From Pseudobutyrivibrio sp. YE44 (GTDB lineage: Bacteria; Bacillota; Clostridia; Lachnospirales; Lachnospiraceae): a stretch of 64,000 nt of DNA. The stretch is from positions 1-64,000 of the forward strand of contig NZ_FMXT01000006.1 of NCBI RefSeq assembly GCF_900104335.1, written 5' to 3'. The notes beneath the pieces are model-generated. The model saw nothing but the letters and a program-made list of their open reading frames with translations. It had not been told where the DNA came from and ran no database searches. Of the stretch, positions 43,685 through 52,365 are shown piece by piece. Every line of letters starts with the position of its first letter. Position 1 is the first letter of the stretch. Both the position numbers and the translations under genes were made by a program.

Positions 43685-43822
43685 ATGGAAGATAAAGGAA
43701 AGCTTATCGCAATTGGATTGCTGGTGGTGTTTTTTATAATTGCACTCACAGCTATTCTGATGAACACATCTAATCGAAAGGAAGTTACTGAGCCTACAGC
43801 GCTGGTAACAATGATTACATAA
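43685..43822 (+). CDS. Small single-pass membrane protein (45 residues)
   Basis: A short frame with a clear hydrophobic core: MEDKGK, then LIAIGLLVVFFIIALTAIL, then a polar end to MIT. GGAG lies about 8 bases before the ATG, and TATCAT/TTCACA upstream could be a promoter. It stands between the repeats and the polymerase gene. Unknown family; support is the TM-like composition and the ribosome site. Confidence 0.5.
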   Translation: MEDKGKLIAIGLLVVFFIIALTAILMNTSNRKEVTEPTALVTMIT

Positions 43823-43888
43823 TCGAACATTAGTTTGACATTAAGGGGCTATAGGTGTATCATCATAGTACATTTAGCAGGAGGTATT

Positions 43889-45481
43889 ATGATGGTTGAA
43901 AGAACTTATATAGCCATAGATTTAAAGAGTTTTTATGCTTCCTGCGAGCTTAATGATATGGGGCGTGACCCTCTCACCACGAATCTAGTGGTGGCTGATC
44001 CTTCCCGCACAGAAAAGACTATTTGTCTGGCGGTGAGCCCATCCTTGAAGGCCTACGGTATCTCTGGTAGAGCCAGGCTTTTCGAGGTAGTGCAAAGGGT
44101 GAAGGAGGTCAATGCCGAGCGTTTCAGTAGGGCCAAAGCTCTTGGCCTTCTTCCAAAAGATCCCGAGACAGGTGAATATCATTTTGTAGGTCAGTCCGCA
44201 GATGCTGGTGAGCTTGAAAAGAATCCGGCGCTGGAGCTTGCCTATATTACTGCGCCTCCTAGGATGAAGCGCTATGAGGAAACCTCCACTCAGGTTTTTT
44301 CTATCTATCTTCGCTATGTTTCTGAAGAGGATGTTCATGTATATTCCATCGATGAATGTTTTATCGATGTCACAGCTTATCTGAATACTTATTCCTGCAC
44401 AGCTCACGAGCTGGCCATGACCATGATTAAAAACGTATATGCGGAGACTGGAATCACCGCCACTGCCGGCATCGGCACCAACATGTATTTGGCAAAGGTG
44501 GCCATGGATATTGTTGCAAAGCATGTGCCTGCCGATGAGGATGGAGTTCGTATTGCAGAGTTGAATGAGCAAACCTATAGAGAACTTCTTTGGTGTCACC
44601 AGCCCCTCACAGATTTTTGGAGAGTAGGCGGTGGAATCACAAGACGTCTGGCTCGCCTTGGCATCTTCACCATGGGAGATATTGCCAGAATCAGCGTCAC
44701 CAACGAGGATATTCTTTATCACGCCCTGGGTATCAATGCTGAGTTACTTATAGACCATGCCTGGGGGTGGGAGCCAACAGAGATTTCCACCATCAAAAGC
44801 TACCGGCCTCAGACTAACAGCTTGTCCAGCGGTCAGGTTCTGATGGAGCCATACACCGCGGAGAAGGCACGGCTCATTGTAAAGGAAATGACAGAGCTTC
44901 TGGTGCTAGACCTTGTTCGGAAGGATTTGGTCACCAAGAAAGTGGAGCTTACCATTGGCTATGACAGAACCAGCCTGGAATATGGCTACAAGGGCAGAGG
45001 TCTTAGCGACTCCACTTTCAAGATACAGGGCACAAACAAGCTTTACAAAGGAAAGGTGACTCTTGATCATTACGGCAGGCCTCTTCCTTATCATGCTCAC
45101 GGCACAGGAAATCTTGATAGCTGGACCAGCTCCACTCAGCAGATTTCTCAGGTGATGGTGGAGCTTTACGACAGGATAATCGACCCAGAGCTTCTGATTC
45201 GCAGGGTTAACGTGGTGGCTTGCAATCTCATTCCAAGGGACAAAATCCCAGAAGAGCTTCCATATCAGATGGATTTGTTCACGGACTACGAAGCTTTGGA
45301 AAAGGAAAAAGAGGCAAAGAGGGCAGCGGAAGAAAAGGAGCACAAGCTTCAAAAGGCCACACTTTCTATCATTGATAAATTTGGAAAAAATGCAGTATTA
45401 AAGGGAATGAATCTTGAGGAAGGCGCCATGACCATGAAAAGAAATAAGCAGGTGGGCGGCCACTCGTCAGGGGAGGAATAG
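43889..45481 (+). CDS. Y-family DNA polymerase (DinB/UmuC type)
   Basis: About 530 residues. Catalytic motifs are AIDLKSFYASCE at the start (first Asp) and VYSIDECFID (Asp-Glu pair); TATAGIGTNMYLAK and the thumb and little-finger domains follow. A QMDLF sequence near residue 468 fits a beta-clamp-binding motif. The protein belongs to the Gram-positive UvrX/YqjW-like group of error-prone lesion-bypass polymerases. AGGAGG precedes the ATG at 43889. A YolD-like small gene follows, a common pairing. Confidence 0.92.
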   Translation: MMVERTYIAIDLKSFYASCELNDMGRDPLTTNLVVADPSRTEKTICLAVSPSLKAYGISGRARLFEVVQRVKEVNAERFSRAKALGLLPKDPETGEYHFVGQSADAGELEKNPALELAYITAPPRMKRYEETSTQVFSIYLRYVSEEDVHVYSIDECFIDVTAYLNTYSCTAHELAMTMIKNVYAETGITATAGIGTNMYLAKVAMDIVAKHVPADEDGVRIAELNEQTYRELLWCHQPLTDFWRVGGGITRRLARLGIFTMGDIARISVTNEDILYHALGINAELLIDHAWGWEPTEISTIKSYRPQTNSLSSGQVLMEPYTAEKARLIVKEMTELLVLDLVRKDLVTKKVELTIGYDRTSLEYGYKGRGLSDSTFKIQGTNKLYKGKVTLDHYGRPLPYHAHGTGNLDSWTSSTQQISQVMVELYDRIIDPELLIRRVNVVACNLIPRDKIPEELPYQMDLFTDYEALEKEKEAKRAAEEKEHKLQKATLSIIDKFGKNAVLKGMNLEEGAMTMKRNKQVGGHSSGEE

Positions 45482-45536
45482 AAATATAGGGGCAATCGCC
45501 CGCACTGCTGACAAATCAGATATTGGAGGAATAGAT

Positions 45537-45746
45537 TTGGCTAAGGGAATTACAGGAAAAGAAAAGGATCCTAGAATTGTTTACGGTGACATAATAGATT
45601 TGCCTCATCATCAGTCTACCAAGCATCCTCATATGAGCTTGTATGACAGGGCGGCTCAGTTTGCGCCTTTCGCAGCTCTTACCGGATACGAAGAGATGAT
45701 TAGCGAGGAAGCCAGAAGAACAAATGAGATTCCAGATTATGAGTAG
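45537..45746 (+). CDS. YolD-like small partner of the Y-family polymerase
   Basis: A 69-residue protein with DIIDLPHHQSTKHPHMS followed by LYDRAAQFAPFAALTGYE, the typical pattern of small proteins found after UmuC-like polymerase genes in Clostridia (YolD-related). The TTG at 45537 has GGAGGAA 7 bases upstream and is taken as start. Role: probable accessory of the lesion-bypass polymerase; not shown experimentally as far as I know. Confidence 0.7.
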   Translation: MAKGITGKEKDPRIVYGDIIDLPHHQSTKHPHMSLYDRAAQFAPFAALTGYEEMISEEARRTNEIPDYE

Positions 45747-45834
45747 ACTCAAGGGAAAAGAAGAATAGAATCAGACAATGAATAGATACACCAGAAAATA
45801 AGAATCAAATCAGACTAGAAGTAGGGGGGGGACT

Positions 45835-46506
45835 ATGACAGTATACGACAGATTACTACAAGCAAAGGATGACAAGTACAAAGAATTTCAGGCGAAGCTT
45901 GTTCCGAACATCCCAGCGGAAACCATTATTGGGGTGCGCACTCCAGACATGAGAAATATTGCAAAGGATGTTTTCAAAAGCGGAGACTATAAGGAGTTTT
46001 TACAGCAGCTTCCTCACAAATATTATGAAGAAAACTTGGTGCATTTTTTTATCATATCTCTAATAAAGGATTTTGATGAATGCGTGCAGCTGGTGGAGGC
46101 GTTTCTTCCTTATGTGGATTGCTGGCCAGTGTCAGATCAGGCTACACCAAAGTCCTTCAAGAAAAATCACGAAAAGCTTCTTCCTTATATAAAAAAGTGG
46201 ATTGCGTCTGACCATGTGTACACAGCTCGATTTGGCATGCGTATTCTGATGAACGAATTCCTTGGGGAGGATTTCAAGGAAGAATACTTAGAGCTTGTGG
46301 CATCAAAAACAGGAGAGGACTATTACCTGAAGATGATGGTTGCCTGGTATTTTGCAACAGCCTTGGCCAAGCAATATGATGCCAGTGTAAAATTCATTGA
46401 GCAGCATCGCTTGGAGGATTGGACCCACAAAAAGGCCATCCAAAAAGCCGTGGAAAGCTACAGAGTCACTGAGGAGCACAAAGAATATTTAAAGAGCTTT
46501 AGATAA
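45835..46506 (+). CDS. AlkD-like DNA alkylation repair protein
   Basis: A 223-residue, all-helical HEAT-repeat protein of the AlkC/AlkD type: GVRTPDMRNIAKDVF near the start, then VDCWPVSDQ, FGMRILMNEFL and KMMVAWYFATALAKQ. AlkD enzymes remove alkylated bases. Its position after the polymerase pair gives a small DNA-repair cluster. The ribosome site is a run of eight G (45824-45831) just before the ATG, a tract prone to slippage. Confidence 0.85.
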   Translation: MTVYDRLLQAKDDKYKEFQAKLVPNIPAETIIGVRTPDMRNIAKDVFKSGDYKEFLQQLPHKYYEENLVHFFIISLIKDFDECVQLVEAFLPYVDCWPVSDQATPKSFKKNHEKLLPYIKKWIASDHVYTARFGMRILMNEFLGEDFKEEYLELVASKTGEDYYLKMMVAWYFATALAKQYDASVKFIEQHRLEDWTHKKAIQKAVESYRVTEEHKEYLKSFR

Positions 46507-46527
46507 AGGGGCCAAACTTGGTCCCTT
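46506..46527 (+). terminator. Hairpin after the AlkD gene
   Basis: AAGGGGCCAA pairs with TTGGTCCCTT (one G-U pair) right after the stop. There is no strong U-tract, so termination is probable but not certain. Confidence 0.55.
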
Positions 46528-46543
46528 AAATTATGCTTAAACA

Positions 46544-46573
46544 CTTTAACTTGCTAAAGCGTTATGCTACAAT
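46544..46573 (+). promoter_or_regulatory. Promoter with CTTTA-N6-TAAAG element, ABC transporter
   Basis: TTTAAC (46545-46550), 17-base spacer, TACAAT (46568-46573). The -35 and spacer hold the inverted repeat CTTTA...TAAAG within TTTAACTTGCTAAAGCGTTA. The same 30-base pattern precedes the aspartate kinase gene (49506-49535). Confidence 0.65.
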
Positions 46574-46629
46574 ATTGAAATGATACAAAAGTCGTGCTAG
46601 GTGAAGGCTTTTATGTTAGGAGGATTACA

Positions 46630-47676
46630 ATGAAAAAAAAGGTATTATCGATATTATTAGGAATGGCAATGCTTGCAGCTTCTATCACAGGTTGTGGTAA
46701 GGGCGCAGCTTCAGATTCAGGTGATGCTTCAGATTCATCAAAGAAGGAATTCAAGGTAGGTATTATTCAGTACGTGGATGATGCTTCTTTGAACCAGATT
46801 GTTGATAATCTTGAAAAGCAGCTTGATACAATCGCAGAGGAGAAGGGTGTCACCTTCAACTATAAGGATTACTATTGCAACGGTCAGGCAGATTCAACCA
46901 CAATCAACCAGATGGTGGCAGAGCTTATAAATGATGAGGTGGATGTTTTAGTTCCAATCGCAACACCTACAGCTATGATTTGTCAGGCAGCTACAGAGGA
47001 TAATCAGATTCCTGTTGTTTTTGCAGCAGTATCTGATCCAGAGGGCGCAGGTCTTGTGGCTTCAAACGATGCACCTGGTGCAAATGTTACAGGTACTTCA
47101 GACGCTCTCAACACAGCAGCGATTCTTGATTTAATGCTTGAGCAGGATAGAGACCTTACAAAGGTTGGTCTTTTATATGATAAGTCACAGGATGCTTCTA
47201 CAACTCCTATCAAGGAAGCAAAGGAATATCTTGAAAAGGCTGGCATCGAGGTTATTGAAAAGACAGGAACAAAGAACGACGAAGTAATGCTTGCAGCTGA
47301 TGCTCTTTGTGCAGAGAAGGTTGATGCAGTGTTCACACCAACTGACAACACAATCATGACAGCTGAGCTTGGTATCTATGAGAAGTTCATCGAGGCTGGA
47401 ATCCCTCATTACTGTGGTGCTGATTCTTTTGCTCTTAACGGTGCATACCTTGGCTACGGAGTAAATTACGCTACACTTGGTGTTGAGACAGCCAACATGG
47501 TTGCTGAGATTTTAGTAGATGGCAAGGAGCCAGCTACACTTGCAGTTAAGACTCTTGACAATGGTACAGCCACAGTCAACACTGAGACTGCAGCAGCTCT
47601 TGATTTGGATTATGAAAAGCTTCGCGATATGTGCGATGGATTCGTGGAGATTCAGACATCAAAGGAGTTCGAATAA
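46630..47676 (+). CDS. ABC transporter substrate-binding lipoprotein (TrpX-like)
   Basis: A 348-residue lipoprotein: signal with lipobox ITGC (Cys near 22), then the two-lobed PF04392-type binding fold (FKVGIIQYVDDASLNQ; PVVFAAVSDPEGAGLV; VGLLYDKSQDAS). This family includes the streptococcal TrpX and related binding proteins for aromatic amino acids; the ligand here is not proven. ATG 46630 with AGGAGG upstream. First gene of a three-gene operon with permease and ATPase. Confidence 0.88.
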   Translation: MKKKVLSILLGMAMLAASITGCGKGAASDSGDASDSSKKEFKVGIIQYVDDASLNQIVDNLEKQLDTIAEEKGVTFNYKDYYCNGQADSTTINQMVAELINDEVDVLVPIATPTAMICQAATEDNQIPVVFAAVSDPEGAGLVASNDAPGANVTGTSDALNTAAILDLMLEQDRDLTKVGLLYDKSQDASTTPIKEAKEYLEKAGIEVIEKTGTKNDEVMLAADALCAEKVDAVFTPTDNTIMTAELGIYEKFIEAGIPHYCGADSFALNGAYLGYGVNYATLGVETANMVAEILVDGKEPATLAVKTLDNGTATVNTETAAALDLDYEKLRDMCDGFVEIQTSKEFE

Positions 47677-47694
47677 AAAGGGGTTTATTGAGTT

Positions 47695-48648
47695 ATGTCG
47701 TCAATTTTTACAGTTTCGATTTTTCAAAGTGCTTTAGAACTAGGGTGTATATACGCCCTAGTTGCTTTAGCACTTTTTATTTCATTCACAATACTAAATA
47801 TCGCAGATTTAACAACTGATGGTTGTTTCACTTTGGGCTGTGCCGTTGGTGCAATGGTGACTCTCGCAGGTCATCCATTCTTGGCACTTTTTGCAGCTAT
47901 CATTTCTGGAGCAATGGCAGGTTTTGTTACAGCTTTTCTTCAGACAAAGCTTGGTGTGGAATCCATCTTGGCAGGTATCATTGTCAACACAGGTTTGTAC
48001 ACCATCAACATCGCCGTAATGGGATTTTCATCCCTTACAAATCTTTTTGGATGCGATACACTTTTCTCTCTTGGAAAAGCGGGATTCGTATATACGATAT
48101 TTGGAGATTGGTTTAAGGTGGTTATTGTTGCGTTAATCGTCATTGTTATCGCCCTGCTTTTGTGGTGGTTCCTTGGCACCACTCTTGGTATGTCAATTCG
48201 CGCTACAGGCGACAATGCAGAAATGGTAAAGTCATCATCTATCAATCCAACATTTACAATCACAGTTGGCCTTTGCTTGGCAAACTCACTTACAGGTCTT
48301 TCAGGTGCGCTTATAGCCCAGTATCAGAAGTCTGCTGATATCAATATTGGTACAGGTATGGTGACAATTTCACTGGCTTCTCTTATCATCGGCCAGTCTC
48401 TTATTGGAAATAAAGGAAGCACTCTTCGCAGAATCTTTGGAACAATCTTAGGCTCTGTTCTCTACAGATTCATCGTTGCAATTGCCCTTCGACTTTCCGT
48501 TCCTGCTGAGGCGTTGAAGTTGGTTTCAGCTATTATCGTTGCAGTTGCAATTGCTATGCCTTATGTCCGTAGAAAGACTGCCCTCAAGAGACGAGAGTTT
48601 GCAAACTACAGAGGAAACCGTAGCAAGGAGGTGAAGGGAAATGCTTAA
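47695..48648 (+). CDS. ABC transporter permease (TrpY-like)
   Basis: A 317-residue membrane protein with eight or nine TM helices of the BPD_transp_2 (branched-chain amino acid/ribose-like) permease type; conserved bits include ADLTTDGCFTLG and GVESILAGIIVNTGLYTIN, and SIRATGDNAEM in the coupling loop. AAAGGGG precedes the ATG. Its stop overlaps the ATPase gene by eight bases. Confidence 0.88.
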   Translation: MSSIFTVSIFQSALELGCIYALVALALFISFTILNIADLTTDGCFTLGCAVGAMVTLAGHPFLALFAAIISGAMAGFVTAFLQTKLGVESILAGIIVNTGLYTINIAVMGFSSLTNLFGCDTLFSLGKAGFVYTIFGDWFKVVIVALIVIVIALLLWWFLGTTLGMSIRATGDNAEMVKSSSINPTFTITVGLCLANSLTGLSGALIAQYQKSADINIGTGMVTISLASLIIGQSLIGNKGSTLRRIFGTILGSVLYRFIVAIALRLSVPAEALKLVSAIIVAVAIAMPYVRRKTALKRREFANYRGNRSKEVKGNA

Positions 48649-49441
48649 GCTTGATAATATTTCTAAGACCTTCAATCCAGGAACGGTTAATGAAAAGGCG
48701 GCACTTACACATCTTAATTTGGAATTAAAGGACGGAGACTTTGCCACTATCGTTGGTTCAAACGGTGCAGGAAAGTCTACCATGTTCAATGCCATTGCAG
48801 GCACCTTCATTGTTGATGAGGGAAATATATATCTGGATGGAGAGGACATCACTTTCAAGAAAGAACACGTGAGAAGCAAGGTGATTGGTCATCTCTTCCA
48901 AGATCCACTGAAAGGTACAGCTCCAAACATGACCATCGAGGAGAACATGGCTCTTGCTTATCTTCGAGCATCACATCGTTCAAGCCAGCTTTTCTCTCGA
49001 ATCAGCAACAAGGATAAGGCTCGCTTTAGAGAACAGCTTTCTCTTCTTGGTATGGGACTTGAGGATAGAATGAAGCAGCCAGTTGGTCTTTTGTCAGGTG
49101 GTCAGCGCCAGGCCCTGACCCTTTTGATGGCGACATTTGTTACACCAAAGCTTCTGCTTTTGGATGAGCACACTGCAGCCTTGGACCCAGCTACAGCAGA
49201 AAAGGTTCTTGAGCTTACAAAGAGCATTGTGGCAGAGCGAGGAATCACTTGTCTGATGGTTACCCACAATATGCATCAGGCACTTGAGGTGGGCAATCGT
49301 ACTCTTATGATGAACGCAGGTACAATTGTGTTTGACACCGAAGGTGAAGAGCGTTCGACTCTTACTGTCAACGACCTCCTTGAAAAGTTCAAGGTGGGAG
49401 CAGGAGAAGAGTTTGATAACGATAGAGTGCTTTTATCCTAG
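48641..49441 (+). CDS. ABC transporter ATP-binding protein (TrpZ-like)
   Basis: A 266-residue ATPase with Walker A GSNGAGKST (near 41), signature LLSGGQRQAL, Walker B LLLLDEHTAALD and the H-loop His in MVTHNMHQAL. It powers import by the preceding binding protein and permease. AGGAGG precedes the start inside the permease gene. The operon has no clear terminator. Confidence 0.93.
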   Translation: MLKLDNISKTFNPGTVNEKAALTHLNLELKDGDFATIVGSNGAGKSTMFNAIAGTFIVDEGNIYLDGEDITFKKEHVRSKVIGHLFQDPLKGTAPNMTIEENMALAYLRASHRSSQLFSRISNKDKARFREQLSLLGMGLEDRMKQPVGLLSGGQRQALTLLMATFVTPKLLLLDEHTAALDPATAEKVLELTKSIVAERGITCLMVTHNMHQALEVGNRTLMMNAGTIVFDTEGEERSTLTVNDLLEKFKVGAGEEFDNDRVLLS

Positions 49442-49505
49442 CAATCCTAGTTACAATTCACAGTAAAAAGGTTTAAAATTATATCTTGTTTAGTATAATT
49501 TAGTG

Positions 49506-49535
49506 CTTTAACTTACTAAAGCGATATGCTAAAAT
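49506..49535 (+). promoter_or_regulatory. Promoter with CTTTA-N6-TAAAG element, aspartate kinase
   Basis: TTTAAC (49507-49512), 17-base spacer with TTACTAAAGCGATATGC, TAAAAT (49530-49535). Nearly the same as the element at 46544-46573. The leader to the gene (about 85 bases) contains GGCC/GGCC and TTGC/GCAA stems; no known riboswitch was recognised. Confidence 0.65.
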
Positions 49536-49620
49536 GATGCTTAATTGCAATGCACTGAGGCAATTGTGTATCGGGAGGCCACAGGCCTAAGACAAAATAT
49601 AACGACGAGGACAATATATT

Positions 49621-50940
49621 ATGAAGAAGGTAGTTAAATTTGGCGGCAGCTCATTAGCAGATGCCAAGCAATTCAAGAAGGTTGGCGATATCATCAGAGC
49701 TGATGAAAATCGAGTATTTGTAGTTCCATCTGCGCCAGGTAAGAGAAACAGCAAGGATACAAAGGTTACTGATATGCTTATTCGTACCTTTGAGGATGCT
49801 AGTGCAGGTAAGGATGTTACTGAAAATCTTAAGGCTATTAAGGCTCGTTACGACGAGATTATTACTGGCTTGAATCTTGATTTTTCATTAGACAAGGATT
49901 TCGAGGAAATCGCTGCAGAGATTAAGTCTGATTTATCTTTGGATTATCTTGCCAGCCGTGGAGAGTACCTCAACGGAAAGATTATGGCAAACTACTTGGG
50001 TTATGATTTCATTGATGCAAAGGATGTTATCTTCTTCAATGAGGAGGGACACCTCAATTCTTACAAGACAGAGAAGACTATGGCTAAGGCTCTTGAAGAG
50101 CATCCAAAGGCAGTTATTCCAGGCTTCTATGGCTGTGGTAAGGACGGAAAGGTAAGGACCTTCTCACGTGGTGGTTCTGATGTGACTGGCTCAATCGTTG
50201 CTGGTGCAGCAAAGGTTGATGTTTATGAGAACTGGACAGATGTTTCTGGCTTCTTGATTTGTGATCCACGTATCGTAAAGGATCCAGTTGGCATGCAGAC
50301 AATCACTTACCGTGAGCTTCGCGAGCTTTCATACATGGGTGCATCTGTTCTTCACGAGGATGCAATTTTCCCAGTTCGTTCAGCTGGTATTCCTATCAAT
50401 ATTAAAAACACAAACAAGCCTGAGGATGACGGCACATGGATTGTTGAATCTACAGGCCAGAGAAACGAATATGTTATCACAGGTATCGCTGGTAAGAAGG
50501 GCTTCTGTACAGTGCTTATCACAAAGTCGCTTATGAACTCAGAGGTTGGTTTCTGTCGAAAGGCACTTCAGGCCTTCGAGGACAACGGAATCTGTATCGA
50601 GCACATGCCATCAGGTATCGACACCATGACAGTTGTTGTTCATGAAGATGAGTTCATCAATAAGGAGCAGGCAGTTGTTTCTGCTATTCACAGAAATTGT
50701 GCTCCAGATTCAATTGAGATTGAGTCTGATTTGGCTCTCATCGCCGTTGTTGGTCGTGGTATGAAGAATACACGCGGTACTGCTGGTCGTATCTTCTCAG
50801 CCCTTAGCCATGCACATGTAAATGTTCGTATGATTGACCAGGGTTCTTCAGAGTTGAATATTATCATCGGTGTTCAGAACGAAGATTTCGAGGCAGCTGT
50901 AAAGGCTATCTATGATATCTTTGTAATGACAAAGCTTTAA
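49621..50940 (+). CDS. lysC: Aspartate kinase
   Basis: A 439-residue enzyme phosphorylating aspartate, the first step to lysine, methionine and threonine. Motifs: KFGGSSLAD at the start, FSRGGSDVTGSIVA in the kinase core, and two ACT domains in the C-terminal part (e.g. VVGRGMKNTRGTAGRIFSAL). No homoserine dehydrogenase is fused. It stands alone with own promoter and terminator. The gene uses codons of abundant proteins. Confidence 0.95.
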   Translation: MKKVVKFGGSSLADAKQFKKVGDIIRADENRVFVVPSAPGKRNSKDTKVTDMLIRTFEDASAGKDVTENLKAIKARYDEIITGLNLDFSLDKDFEEIAAEIKSDLSLDYLASRGEYLNGKIMANYLGYDFIDAKDVIFFNEEGHLNSYKTEKTMAKALEEHPKAVIPGFYGCGKDGKVRTFSRGGSDVTGSIVAGAAKVDVYENWTDVSGFLICDPRIVKDPVGMQTITYRELRELSYMGASVLHEDAIFPVRSAGIPINIKNTNKPEDDGTWIVESTGQRNEYVITGIAGKKGFCTVLITKSLMNSEVGFCRKALQAFEDNGICIEHMPSGIDTMTVVVHEDEFINKEQAVVSAIHRNCAPDSIEIESDLALIAVVGRGMKNTRGTAGRIFSALSHAHVNVRMIDQGSSELNIIIGVQNEDFEAAVKAIYDIFVMTKL

Positions 50941-50965
50941 AAAACGCCATATTTATATGTAGATT

Positions 50966-50998
50966 AAGTGTCGTGGTTGATGCCATGACACTTTTTTA
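50966..50998 (+). terminator. Rho-independent terminator of the aspartate kinase gene
   Basis: AAGTGTC and GACACTT form the stem, TGG/CCA stack inside, and six T follow. Confidence 0.9.
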
Positions 50999-51001
50999 AT
51001 G

Positions 51002-51090
51002 TTTATCGATAAAAAGTTGTTGACAAAGATAAAAACTGGTGATATTATCTATTTAACGATAAACATTAAATAATTAATGATAAACATCAG
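51002..51090 (+). promoter_or_regulatory. Promoter with GATAAA operators, DUF2975-XRE pair
   Basis: TTGACA (51020-51025) and TATTAT (51043-51048) with a 17-base spacer. Flanking it are TTTATCGATAAA (51002-51013), ACGATAAACATT and ATGATAAACATC, i.e. repeated GATAAA boxes on both sides of the start site. They are probably operators, perhaps for the small XRE protein of this operon. Confidence 0.65.
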
Positions 51091-51103
51091 AGGAGGTAAA
51101 ATT

Positions 51104-51643
51104 ATGAAGGCATCAAAACTTAGAAACATCACAGCAGTACTTGCAAAGGTTATGGAGATTATTTTATGGGTAGCAGTTGTTTTTGTAACAATCGGCGCGA
51201 TTGCAATATTTGCTCTCAGAGACAAGGTTTCAGAAGAATACTTTGAAACAAACAGTTTTACAGCAACTAATTTTAATGGACTAGATTTTGAACTTAATGC
51301 AAGCAATTTTGCACCAGCAATGGTTGGGATTCTCGTTTCAGCAGCAATACTTGCAGTGCTTATGGCATTTATGTTCAGATATGTAAATCAGATTTTTAAC
51401 AAGACCAACACATCGTCACCTTTCGCAGATGCAAATGTTGTTCTTGTAAAGAGAATTGGCTATATCGCAATTGCAATTCCAGTAGTTAAACTTATTGCCA
51501 ATATTATCCTTGGTTTCATCGCAGATAATCTTTCCTTGGGCTTTGAGTTTAGCGAGGTACTTTTCGGATTAATCGTACTTTGCTTGTCACAGTATTTTGC
51601 ATATGGTGCAACTCTTGAAAAAGATGTAGACGGATTATTATAA
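51104..51643 (+). CDS. DUF2975 membrane protein
   Basis: A 179-residue protein with four TM helices (about 12-35, 65-85, 118-140, 150-170) and the DUF2975 pattern FRYVNQIFNKTNTSSPFADANVVLVKRIG in the middle. Such proteins are nearly always paired with a small XRE regulator, as here. AGGAGG before the ATG at 51104. Function unknown; likely a membrane sensor or target of the regulator. The regulator follows after 14 bases. Confidence 0.85.
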   Translation: MKASKLRNITAVLAKVMEIILWVAVVFVTIGAIAIFALRDKVSEEYFETNSFTATNFNGLDFELNASNFAPAMVGILVSAAILAVLMAFMFRYVNQIFNKTNTSSPFADANVVLVKRIGYIAIAIPVVKLIANIILGFIADNLSLGFEFSEVLFGLIVLCLSQYFAYGATLEKDVDGLL

Positions 51644-51657
51644 GGAGGTGTATTTGA

Positions 51658-51897
51658 ATGGGCAAAATTTATCTTGAACTGGATATTATGATGGCCAAGC
51701 GCCACATGTCACTTAATGACTTGGCAGATAGTGTGGGAATTTCAAATGTTAATCTTTCCAAAATTAAGAACAACAAAGTAAATGCAATCAGATTCACTAC
51801 CCTTGCAGGTATTTGCAGATCCCTTGAATGCGAACCTGGAGACATACTCAAGTATGACCCAAATGCAGAAGGGGAAGATGATGGTGAAGACAATTAG
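51658..51897 (+). CDS. Small XRE-family regulator (YozG-like)
   Basis: A 79-residue protein that is almost all helix-turn-helix: LDIMMAKRHMSLNDLADSVGISNVNLSKIKNN, then TLAGICRSLECEPGDILKY, the typical Cro/CI form paired with DUF2975 proteins. An acidic tail ends it. AGGAGG precedes the ATG. It may bind the GATAAA boxes of its own promoter and possibly the related cluster 100-300 bases downstream. Confidence 0.9.
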   Translation: MGKIYLELDIMMAKRHMSLNDLADSVGISNVNLSKIKNNKVNAIRFTTLAGICRSLECEPGDILKYDPNAEGEDDGEDN

Positions 51898-51916
51898 AAA
51901 ATTGCATTAGTTGAAA

Positions 51917-51945
51917 AGAGCTGGCGTGTGTGCCAGCTCTTTTTG
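51917..51945 (+). terminator. Rho-independent terminator of the DUF2975-XRE operon
   Basis: Perfect 9-bp stem AGAGCTGGC/GCCAGCTCT with a six-base loop and five T. Confidence 0.92.
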
Positions 51946-51969
51946 GTGTTTGCTAGCGCAAATGGCACA

Positions 51970-52188
51970 TTTATCAACTATAAAATGAAATATGTGCTTT
52001 TGTAGGCTTCTGATTGATAAAAAATATTCAGTGATAGGCTAGTTTATCAATTCCACTATGAAGTTATGGGATTTGCAAAGAGGTGATTGATAAAATAGCG
52101 CTAAAATAGACTATTTGAGGTTGGCTAATAGCTAAATTTATCAAAGGATAACGAATATATAGGCTTTATCAGCACCAAAATTGATAAA
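51970..52188 (+). repeat. Cluster of TTGATAAA / TTTATCAA boxes
   Basis: Six perfect copies of the 8-mer occur at 51970 (reverse), 52014 (forward), 52043 (reverse), 52087 (forward), 52137 (reverse) and 52181 (forward), plus a one-mismatch copy at 52165. Orientation alternates regularly. No gene lies here. The boxes resemble iterons or a multi-site operator and share GATAAA with the operators at 51002-51090. Confidence 0.8.
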
Positions 52189-52231
52189 AACAAAAGTGGC
52201 CTACACCTTCCGGCCTAGACCACTCTGGTTT

Positions 52232-52330
52232 TATATAGGATTATATAAATTATATAGAATTATATTGGATTATATAGCTTTATATAAATTATATAGAATT
52301 ATATTGGATTATATAGTATTATATAGATGA
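52232..52330 (+). repeat. TATA-rich tandem repeat before the AAA ATPase
   Basis: A 37-base sequence beginning TTATATAAATTATATAGAAT is perfectly repeated (52241-52277 and 52280-52316) in a longer run of ATTATATAG-like words. A GC-richer inverted repeat (AGTGGCCTA...TAGACCACT, about 52196-52224) separates it from the TTGATAAA boxes. Confidence 0.8.
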
Positions 52331-52365
52331 TAAATTATTATATAGCATGTGATCAGGAGGTAATT

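Noticed and set aside
43985-44722. 245-codon minus-strand frame in the Y-family polymerase gene
   Set aside because: Shadow of a clear polymerase frame with conserved catalytic motifs.
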